Part shown: positions 8,501-14,637 of the stretch, piece by piece
How positions within the stretch are numbered: the stretch's first letter is position 1
Layout of the letters: the number at the start of each line of letters is the position of its first letter
NCBI GenBank assembly: GCA_016861025.1
Contig: BOKO01000032.1
Span: 1 to 59,387, forward strand
Origin: Chloroflexota bacterium
GTDB lineage: Bacteria; Chloroflexota; Anaerolineae; Caldilineales; Caldilineaceae
Length of the DNA stretch: 59,387 bases
Direction: 5' to 3'
Made by a program: the position numbers and the translations under genes
Notes under the pieces: model-generated
What the model was told of the DNA's origin: nothing
Databases searched by the model: none
The model's input: the letters and a program-made list of their open reading frames with translations, nothing else

Positions 8501-10855
8501 CACCTTCTGGATGGCGCCGGTGACCTGGGGATAAGCGTCGAAGGTCACCTGATTGGTCACGCCACTGACGTAGATGCCAAAGGGGATCGTCGGGTCGTAT
8601 TGCTGGGCGTTTTGCAGCAGCGACAGACCCGTCGTGCGCCGGAACGTGGCCCGCGCGGGCGACGCCTCGATGCGGCCGTTGCTGTTCTTATTCATCAAGC
8701 AGGTGGTGGCGTCCATGATCTGGATTGCCACATTCACATCCTGCGCCGGGAGCACATAGAGTGAGCCGCCGGCGACTGGTTTCTGCGTGCCGCCCGTGAT
8801 GGCGTAGGCATAGAAACCGGACTGCACGTTGCTCAGCGCGAACGCGCCGTTGGGCTGGATCGGCGCGCTGTAGATGGCTTTGCCCGCAGCATTGAGCAGG
8901 CTGAACTGGGCATTGGCGCCAGCGTTGGGCAGCGACCCCATCACCCTGCTCGTCGGCGCCGGATCGATCTGCAGCGGCGCACAGGCGAACTCGGCGTTTG
9001 CCGCACCGGTGACGGTCGCGCAGAGGTCGATGCTGCTGGTGCGCATGTCCGGCGGGATGATGAAGTCGAAGCTGTAGCGACCGGCGGCGCCGTCAGCCAG
9101 ATACATGCCCAGCATCTGGTTGTTGAGCACCGCCGTGACGCGCACGCGCGTAAAGCCGGCCGGCAACTCTCCGCTCACCGTGATGCGCTGCCCCGTGTAG
9201 CCATGGTTGGGGTTGATGGCGATGGTGGGTTTGATCCCACCGGGCAGGTCGGCGTGGATGAGCGGCGGCGGCATGTCGCGCGGCGGGGGTGGCGTGGCCG
9301 TCGGCGTCGCGGTGGGGGACGCAGTAGGCGATGCCGTAGGGGTGGGTGTGGGCCCAGCGCCGGCCACATCGACCGCGCCGATATCGCAGCCGGCGCCTTG
9401 CGGGCGCGCCTGCCCACGCTGGTCGACCGCGATCTCTGCCAGACAGGCAGCGGCGTCGATCAGCGGGCTGCCAGGCTGTGGCAGATGGGTGAGGGTGGCG
9501 CCGCCGTTGTCCGCCAGCGCGCCGAGCTGGGGCGCAGTGTTGTTGCGGTCGCCCGCCTGGGTGAAGTACGCGGCGCACGAGCCATCCTCGGCAAGGTTAT
9601 AGTTGCCGGAAAGGAACTGCGGGAACAGCACAGAAATCCCGGAGACCGCGCACGCGCCTCCGCCAGCCAGCACGGTGCGGTTGAGGCGGAACTGCTGGCG
9701 TTCGTCGTTTTCGTAGGCGATGCGCTGATTGAGCGCGCCGCCGGTGTTGCCGACCAGCGTCGTGTAGGTGATCATGACCGGGCCCAGCAGGTTCTGGATG
9801 GCGCCGCCAGCGCTGGCGCTGTTGCCGCTCAGCGTGGCGTTGGCAATCGACAGGGGGCCGCGCCGGTTGTCGATGGCGCCGCCGTTGATAGCCGCCTGGT
9901 TCGCCGTGAAGGTGACGCTGCGGATCGTGGTGGCGGCCTCTTCGGCGCCGGGGCCATTCACCAGTGCGCCGCCGTAGCCCTGGGCGCGGTTGCCGTCGAA
10001 GGTGCTGTCCTCGATGAGCAGCCGGCCGGAGCTGATGATTGCGCCGCCCAGCGCCTGTTCGGGGTTGGCATGTTCCGCCCGGTTGCCGTTGAAGGTGCTG
10101 CGGGTGATGGTCACATTGCCGGGCGGCGTCACGAAGAGCGCGCCGCCCTGGGGCGCCACATTATTTTCGAGTGTGCTGTCCTGGATGGAAACCGTCCCGC
10201 CCACGCTCAGACCGCCGCCGCCCAGGGTCGCCGTGTTGTTGCGCACCACGGTGCGAATCAGCGTGAGTGTGCCCGTGCTGTTGATCGCGCCGTAGCTGCT
10301 GGAGTTGCCTTCGATCACGCTGTCGGTGAGGGTGACGATGCCCTGGAAGTCGATGATTGCGCCGCCGGCCCAGTCGGCGTGGCTGTTGCGGATCGTGCTG
10401 TTTTCCACGTCCAGCCGGCCGCCGTTCTCGACGCGCACGGCGCCGCCATAGTTGCTATTGTAGAGGTCGATGGCGTTGCCGTTCGTGAGCACGAGGCCGC
10501 GCAGTGTGAGATGCCCCGTCTGCCCGACGTAGAAGAGGCGGTTGTGATTGCCGCCGTCCAGGGTGATGACGCCGCCGCCGTCCACCGTCACTGCGCTGGT
10601 GATGACCTTGTGAGAGGTGAAGGGGATGGTGACCGCGCCGCAGTTGAAGGTGATGACGCCCCCGCCGGAGTTGACCACGGTCTCCAGCGCCACGTTGAAC
10701 TCCGCCTCACCGCATGGCGCGTTGACCACGGCATTGCCGCCCGGCGCCGCACGGACGCGCCGCGGCAGACTCGCAACCACGGGCGAGGTCAGCAGCCCAG
10801 CCAGGCAAAGCAGCGCCAGCAGGCGCTGGGAAAAGTGTGACGAAATGCGCAACAT
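5549..10855 (-). CDS. Giant secreted beta-helix protein with CARDB and Fn3-like domains and a LPAVQR tail
   Basis: 1768 residues. 1-36 is a signal peptide (LLALLCLAGLLTSPVVA). About 45-435 is a right-handed parallel beta-helix made of short repeats such as STIRNSHADWAGGAI and STLENNVAPQGGAL, closing with a choice-of-anchor-Q-type end (NGGATLTHLPQPGSPLIDAA, then CDIGAVD, near 490). About 500-525 is a Thr/Pro/Ala linker. Then come Ig-like and unassigned regions, a part with repeated exported-sensor-like blades (about 1180-1550), a CARDB domain (about 1570-1665: TVTVRNMGRGAATGVTVALY), an Fn3-like domain (about 1680-1750), and the tail VYLPAVQR (1761-1768). It is probably a cell-surface adhesin or polysaccharide-binding protein; no catalytic residues could be assigned. 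The tail is shared with the hydrolase at 14638-16836. Confidence 0.85.
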   Translation of the reverse strand: MLRISSHFSQRLLALLCLAGLLTSPVVASLPRRVRAAPGGNAVVNAPCGEAEFNVALETVVNSGGGVITFNCGAVTIPFTSHKVITSAVTVDGGGVITLDGGNHNRLFYVGQTGHLTLRGLVLTNGNAIDLYNSNYGGAVRVENGGRLDVENSTIRNSHADWAGGAIIDFQGIVTLTDSVIEGNSSSYGAINSTGTLTLIRTVVRNNTATLGGGGLSVGGTVSIQDSTLENNVAPQGGALFVTPPGNVTITRSTFNGNRAEHANPEQALGGAIISSGRLLIEDSTFDGNRAQGYGGALVNGPGAEEAATTIRSVTFTANQAAINGGAIDNRRGPLSIANATLSGNSASAGGAIQNLLGPVMITYTTLVGNTGGALNQRIAYENDERQQFRLNRTVLAGGGACAVSGISVLFPQFLSGNYNLAEDGSCAAYFTQAGDRNNTAPQLGALADNGGATLTHLPQPGSPLIDAAACLAEIAVDQRGQARPQGAGCDIGAVDVAGAGPTPTPTASPTASPTATPTATPPPPRDMPPPLIHADLPGGIKPTIAINPNHGYTGQRITVSGELPAGFTRVRVTAVLNNQMLGMYLADGAAGRYSFDFIIPPDMRTSSIDLCATVTGAANAEFACAPLQIDPAPTSRVMGSLPNAGANAQFSLLNAAGKAIYSAPIQPNGAFALSNVQSGFYAYAITGGTQKPVAGGSLYVLPAQDVNVAIQIMDATTCLMNKNSNGRIEASPARATFRRTTGLSLLQNAQQYDPTIPFGIYVSGVTNQVTFDAYPQVTGAIQKVVFEVLDWNINTVASGEDTTAPWSFTFDVGRLPASRGARHATIVATPYVNGVAGCPIMHDIEVIPNPFPKDVFQPDSIVWDSNARTYRIQATIPYIRDILPADFMLPPTNVTALPYLGRYHNRLNAGIRVVGTLSLDGFANIRAVRAIAEAELMNEEVIPRDTGIDIYKPDLYLPVANLNSVGFPLGPYPLAPKYYAPTPFLSVPVITFFGLVDVTVHGSAGIGGAVTIGGYIQPLRPGLSAIIEATGNAHAELGVGLRLLQGLAQAGATSRVDAELGVPFSLQVLPQQQAKLDACLQMIFSVRAFAEAFGGLGGAAEWSETKEIAKYNGCLNIINTEGRRAFASEPITPSVPALLASPAIAIAPDGTQLSAYVENTAAPGATPQVQVLARFRTASTAAWSAPIALSNPTHGARTPVVGFAGPQATPIVAWVENMLTPAEASALGPDLNAHLRRQEIAYSTWNGTAWRAPVYLTADQVGDGLPALAASSAGAVLAWTRDPDGNAATRADQRIAVARFDPNAGVFGAFELLTAGSGGLNGDVQATYDLSANPPRPYLAWSHDADADLLTSADRSVAVAYHDGSQWVLLDTTALPHAVDSPAISVGAGVLHLAFLVREASADGTVALLGANGVLWTALWQDGQWQAAPLPGDDGGAVYAERPILATQGQESLLLFRRFESGEDNSSLGQLALSQQMGGAAFSPPLYLTDEPRENWLPALAVSPLDGVAAVLKVARTTAVNASTLRRIDASQSTMAAEETVLSMADAPVDALTVATAADPAMEPLTATATSPAPGEVVTVTVTVRNMGRGAATGVTVALYAGETGSGALIASAPLPHALGFGESFTLQIPYPASGGEQTLNAILTTTGENQSTGNDRAALTLGHLSTPVMGSVTESGEYLDALAIAWVGAPDEYVSGYRILRGDAATGPFELVGEASINNFTDVQVTRGREVCYAVEAYNANSFSTRSAASCGVLPLLNVYLPAVQR

Positions 10856-10950
10856 ACGGTTTCTCCTTTACGCAAAATTCCCGGAGCAGGCGGCATGTAA
10901 TCTTGAACCACATCTTCACCAGCACCTGCTGCACTATTTCCTCATTGCCG

Positions 10951-11874
10951 CTACTCCGTCACCAGTAACGGGCGCATGATGCCCTGTTCCTGGCGCAGCC
11001 TGGGCGGGTCAGCGGCGAAGTCGAGCATGATGGTGACTACAGAATAGGCGCCCGCGGGAAGGTCTACGGTGAGCCAGACCCGCTCTCCTGCGCTCATCGG
11101 CGTCCACACGACCATCTCCTGGTAGGGCGGCGGATTCGGCTACGCAGAACCCCTCATGATCATAGCCAGCGCGTCCTCCACGCGCACGCCTGCGTTCAGC
11201 CTGAGCACCCACAGCGAGTTCATCCGGGCGCCCGTGTTTTCGATCTGCCAGGTCTGCGCGCCAGCCTTGATGTGGTCGGGCATGACGAGCTGATCGTCGA
11301 CCAGTTCGGCAGTGAATGCTGCGGCTGGCACAGTGGGGGTGGCGGTGCGGCTGGCTGCGACCGTGAACCGGGCAGTATGTGGCGGCGTCGCAGCTAAGTC
11401 CAGCACCACGTAGCGGCCTGGCTTAGGTCAAAGATCACCGACTTGCTGGCGGCGGGGATCACCTCCCTGCCACCCAGGTCGACGTCAGCGCAAGCGCAGC
11501 CCCGCCGGTTCGGTCGGTCGTTAGCGCCGCCATGAACTGCTCTGACATCACCTCTGCGTTGAGGCGGGCAAAGAGCAGCAAGCGCGGCGCCTGGCGGTGG
11601 TTGCTATTAGTCACAGTCGCTGGCCCCGCCGGAAGTTCAGCCGGCGCACTGATGCCGGATCCGAAACTGTCACCATCGCCGCCGGGGTCGGCGCAGGCAT
11701 AGCCACTGACGCAGCGCACGCAGCCACTACCAGCGCAACCACCAACATCGCAGCAATGATGTACCAACTCGCCGCCTTCGTCAACTGTGTATGCAAGCGC
11801 ACTTCTGAGCAGCGTATATACGGCGTCATCGTGGTTGTATCAGGTTGCTGGTTCACAGTCGTCAAGTTAGCCAT
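10951..11874 (-). pseudogene. Broken secreted lipoprotein gene
   Basis: The ATG at 11874 follows the shared MANLTTVNQQPD start, then a lipoprotein signal (MLVVALVVAAC with Cys in the lipobox). The frame is lost near 11610. A later frame (11409-11140) reads PDHIKAGAQTWQIENTGARM, RLNAGVRVEDALAMIM, then an in-frame TAG (11142-11140). The same frame goes on with PYQEMVVWTPMSAGERVWLT, AGAYSVVTIMLDFAADPPR and ends with TAG at 10951. The parts resemble cupredoxin-like lipoproteins common in Chloroflexota. At least one frameshift and one stop make it inactive. Confidence 0.65.
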
Positions 11875-11944
11875 CGGCTGACCAGCGTCCCCTGCGCGCA
11901 TTGCCCGGAGCGCTTCCCCGTTCTTGCACAGGGTGGCAATGAAA

Positions 11945-11964
11945 CGTCTGACAAGCGTTACGAA
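11945..11964 (-). promoter_or_regulatory. Conserved box, copy 3 (CGTCT-N6-CGTTACGA)
   Basis: The plus strand reads CGTCT GACAAG CGTTACGAA, 71-90 bases upstream of the ATG at 11874. See copies at 563-582 and 5338-5357. Confidence 0.55.
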
Positions 11965-12038
11965 ACACATCTCGCAGAAAAAAAATATGACGGAGAATTG
12001 GCTTGCCTGGAAACCAACGAGTACAGTACAGTTCGACT

Positions 12039-12245
12039 ATGAAATCGAAATATCAACCACGTGCGATCGCCAAAGTCTACTGCAAAGTGGGACTGAGCAG
12101 TCCACCTTCTGACTTCCACTACTGGCAGAGTCAGCCGCCTGTGGATCGCTTAGCCGCGCTCGAGGCAATTCACCGCGAGTTTCACGGTTGGACCGATGAT
12201 ACTCAGCCCAGACTTCAAAGAGTTTGTACAATCGTTAAACGATAA
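12039..12245 (+). CDS. Small partner protein of a nucleotidyltransferase
   Basis: 68 residues from the ATG at 12039 (MKSKYQPRAIAKVY...), with a YWQSQPPVDRLAALEAIHRE helix and a basic C-terminus ending TIVKR. Short proteins with this pattern often precede and overlap minimal nucleotidyltransferase genes in Chloroflexota and cyanobacteria; function is unproven, with an antitoxin-like or adaptor role plausible. Here the gene overlaps the next one by 50 bases, suggesting coupled translation. It appears intact although its partner is broken. A CDS of this size could itself be inactive. Confidence 0.6.
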   Translation: MKSKYQPRAIAKVYCKVGLSSPPSDFHYWQSQPPVDRLAALEAIHREFHGWTDDTQPRLQRVCTIVKR

Positions 12246-12581
12246 CGGCGTACGTTATCTGGTTGTTGGAGGCTATGCAGTGGCGCTGCACGGCCATCTG
12301 CGCTATACCAAGTACCTGGACATCTGGCTTTGGCTGGATCGAGAAAACGCAGTGCAGGTTGTCGCTGGCTCGAACAGTTTGGCTTTGATTCGTTAGGCTT
12401 AACCTCCGAAGATTTCCTGGTTGCCGATCAGATCATTCAGCTTGGTTATCCTCCCAATCGTATCGATCTGTTGACTTCGTTGCCGGGCGTAGAGTTCGTT
12501 GAATGCTATCGTGACCGGGTCGTTGTCATGGTTGACGATGTTGCAGTTAACTTCATCGATCTCGAGAATCTCAGAAAGTGA
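12196..12581 (+). pseudogene. Nucleotidyltransferase (DUF6036/AbiEii-like), frameshifted and truncated
   Basis: The frame from ATG 12196 reads SPDFKEFVQSLNDNGVRYLV, then VVGGYAVALHGHLRYTKYLD, which is the GG-x-A-x-x-x-H and TKD(Y here)xD core of minimal nucleotidyltransferases. Tyr replaces the first expected acid (TKYLD instead of TKDLD). Near 12370 the frame shifts by one; the second frame has FGFDSLGLTSEDFLVADQII, PPNRIDLLTSLPG and stops at ENLRK where a minus-strand sensor fragment begins (about 12580). The last 30 or so residues of the family are gone. Two lesions plus a changed metal ligand argue for a dead gene. Confidence 0.75.
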
Positions 12582-12908
12582 AGATCGCCGCAATCGCCAG
12601 CATGGAGAGCACGATGGCAAGCTGCGACTGCTGCCCCGTCGCCGCCTCGAAGACGCGCTGGAGCAGGATGACGCTGCCGAAGAAGAGCACCGCCAGCAGC
12701 GTGGTCAGTACAGTGTAGAGCAGCGTCTTGCGGATGATGACGTCGATGTTCCACGGGTGATAGCGTAGGATGGCAACCGTGATCGAGAGCGGGATCAACA
12801 GGTAGGCCAGGTTGCTGATAGCGCAAACACGCCAATCAGTAGCCGGTTCCACCGGCGCGCCCCCTCTTCAGCCACAGGCTCGATTGACGCAACAGTTGAT
12901 GTCGTCAC
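12579..12908 (-). pseudogene. Sensor-family fragment carrying the 5' end and last membrane helices
   Basis: A GTG at 12908, with AAAGGAG upstream, gives VTTSTVASIEPVAEEGARRW and then LIGVFAL before the frame breaks. The neighbouring frame continues NLAYLLIPLSITVAILRYHP, IIRKTLLYTVLTTLLAVLFF, GSVILLQRVFEAATGQQSQL, and ends at IF near 12584. In this family several more helices would lie between the two parts, so it has an internal deletion. About 155 bases (12584-12740) are nearly identical to 14027-14184. Confidence 0.7.
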
Positions 12909-13036
12909 TTCAGGTTACTCCTTTGCCGCGTGCTGGCTCCCCAGCGCCGAAACATCATCGTTTGGATACGATCATCCCTGACGCTATAATCCAGTTGGTT
13001 AGCACAGTCGAGAAAGGTCAAAAGGAAACAAACTCT

Positions 13037-13330
13037 ATGAACCAGGCCCAAGCCATCGATCAATCGTTGCTGCGGCAGACAGTGGTTGAAGTCGCCAGCC
13101 TGCCGGATGACGACCTGGCCATTGTGTTGGATGTTGTTGCATTTCTGAAGCGACAACGAGCCGCACAGGCGGCTGCGGACATTCGCCAGGCAGCGCGCCA
13201 ACGCGCCGTAGCCCTACGCACCTTACCCCGAGAAGAGCTTGCGACGCAGCTACGCGCCGTTGGCGAGACGATCCGTAGGCAAGCGATTGCAGCCAACACA
13301 GCCATCGAAGGAGACTGGGAGGGTGACTGA
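13037..13330 (+). CDS. Putative antitoxin of a PIN-domain toxin
   Basis: 97 residues from the ATG at 13037, preceded by AAAAGGAAA. The sequence is mostly helical and charged, with LPDDDLAIVLDVVAFLKRQR near 26-45, the pattern of DUF2281-like/Phd-like antitoxins paired with COG1569 PIN proteins. The stop overlaps the start of the toxin gene by 8 bases (GTG at 13323, TGA at 13328-13330). The N-terminal part probably binds the toxin operator and the C-terminal part the toxin, but no DNA-binding fold is certain. Intact and probably active. Confidence 0.72.
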   Translation: MNQAQAIDQSLLRQTVVEVASLPDDDLAIVLDVVAFLKRQRAAQAAADIRQAARQRAVALRTLPREELATQLRAVGETIRRQAIAANTAIEGDWEGD

Positions 13331-13772
13331 GCGACTGCGTGCGGTGTTCGACACCAACGTCATCGTCTCCGCATTCCTCAGCCGCAGCCCGACAAGCCCT
13401 ACCCAGGAATTGATCGACCGCTGGCTGGCTGACGAGTTCACCTTGGTGGTGTGCACTGCCATTGTCGACGAGTTGATCGAGAAACTGGTTGAGCGTGGCG
13501 TCGCCCGCAGCGAGATTGAGACATTCGTGGCACTGCTCGATGCCTTCGCCGAGTGGGTGGACATACAAGAAGCAGCAGTCATCCGACTGATTCCTGATGA
13601 CGCCGATGATGATGTTGTGATAGCCTGCGCGCTTGCAGGAAAAGCCGACTTTGTCGTCACCTATGATCCGCACTTTGCACCTCTCAGCAACTCTTATCAA
13701 GGCGTGAGGATAACGAAGGCGCTGCCGTTTCTCTGGGCAGTGCGCGGGGATCAGCCGCCTGCAGCCAAATAG
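13323..13772 (+). CDS. PIN-domain toxin (COG1569 family, VapC-like ribonuclease)
   Basis: 149 residues from the GTG at 13323, which overlaps the antitoxin stop. The PIN core is complete: first acid in AVFDTNVIVSAFLS (Asp about residue 9), Glu in IVDELIEKL, the acids in DADDDVVIACALAGKADFVV and the final TYDPHF. These residues bind Mg2+ or Mn2+ in PIN ribonucleases that cut tRNA or mRNA. The pair sits between two copies of a 155-base sensor repeat (12584-12740 and 14027-14184), in a stretch of pseudogenes, and is the only intact cassette there. The RNA target cannot be told from sequence. Confidence 0.85.
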   Translation: MTERLRAVFDTNVIVSAFLSRSPTSPTQELIDRWLADEFTLVVCTAIVDELIEKLVERGVARSEIETFVALLDAFAEWVDIQEAAVIRLIPDDADDDVVIACALAGKADFVVTYDPHFAPLSNSYQGVRITKALPFLWAVRGDQPPAAK

Positions 13773-13774
13773 TC

Positions 13775-14186
13775 CTACTCAGGCGAGTCAGGTTGATGCC
13801 CTATCGCGCCAACCCGTGCTGAAGCGTCGTGATGCTGGAGCCAGATACTGACACGCTCCGACTGCAACGTCTCAGCCACCACCCGCGCCAGTTCCGCAGC
13901 CAGCACGTTCACATCCGTCTCATCCCGCGCCGTGAGCGCAAACTGCGCCAGCACCTGCTGCGCGTCGTACTTCTTGCGGTAGAAGCAGCGGTCGATCCAA
14001 TCCTGGATGCGGCGGCGCAGCGGGCTGAAGATCGCCGTAATCGCCAGCGTGGAGAGCACGATGGCAAGCTGCGACTGCTGTCCCGTCATCGCCTCGAAGA
14101 CGCGCTGGAGCAGGATGACGCTGCCGAAGAAGAGCACCGCCAGCAGCGTGGTCAGTACAGTGTAGAGCAGCGTCTTGCGGATGAAA
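13775..14186 (-). pseudogene. Sensor-family fragment, helix pair plus linker
   Basis: The minus frame reads IRKTLLYTVLTTLLAVLFFG, SVILLQRVFEAMTGQQSQLA, IFSPLRRRIQDWIDRCFYRK, KYDAQQVLAQFALTARDETD and ends SERVSIWLQHH with a stop at 13775. It has no 5' part: upstream of 14186 lies an unrelated plus-strand fragment. The GAF and output domains are absent. The end point (VSIWL) is the same as in the copies at 1278 and 4791. Confidence 0.72.
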
Positions 14187-14189
14187 AAT

Positions 14190-14575
14190 ACACCGTCGCG
14201 CTGGCGCACTGCTCTGCCGATCAGCGCGCCGACCTGGAGCATCGTCTGGGACGACTCTTTGATCGACTGAGCGACAGCCTGGCTGTGATGCGCGGTGGTG
14301 AGATCGGCGGCGCCGCTGACCTGGCACAGCAAGGGCTGCACACCGCCGAAACTGCCGCAGCACGGCCGCTGCAGGATGTCAGCATCCTGGCTGCGGCGCT
14401 CAACAGCCTGGCGCTCGTCCACGCTGACGCTGGCGACCCGGCGTGCGCCATCCCGCTGGTGGAGGAAGCATTGACGCAGGCAGTGCGCATCGGCGACCGC
14501 CACCGCGCAGCCTTGTTGTACAATACCCTGGTCGACCTTCACTATGTCGGCGGCCAGGAGGAGCCGGCGATGGCG
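14190..14575 (+). pseudogene. TPR-repeat protein fragment
   Basis: An open plus-strand stretch reads ADLEHRLGRLFDRLSDSLAV, GGAADLAQQGLHTAETAA, LAAALNSLALVHADAGDPAC, IPLVEEALTQAVRIGDRHRA, LLYNTLVDLHYVGGQEEPAM. The spacing of A-L-x-x-L-A-x-x-x-x-x-G and I-P-L-x-E-x-A-L is that of tetratricopeptide repeats in large ATPase regulators. No start codon or N-terminal domain is present and the frame leaves the family after AMAQ, so this is a remnant of a larger gene. Confidence 0.55.
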
Positions 14576-14637
14576 CAGCCAAATGTGAAGTGGACCCACA
14601 TACTTGTTCTGCCAGACATACCAATCTGTGAGGAGTT

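Noticed and set aside
2110..10840. Long open frames opposite the serine hydrolase and the giant protein (for example 9203-10840)
   Set aside because: They are antisense to clearly coding, GC-rich genes, are rich in Arg/Ala/Gly/His without family motifs, and follow from codon bias on the real strand.
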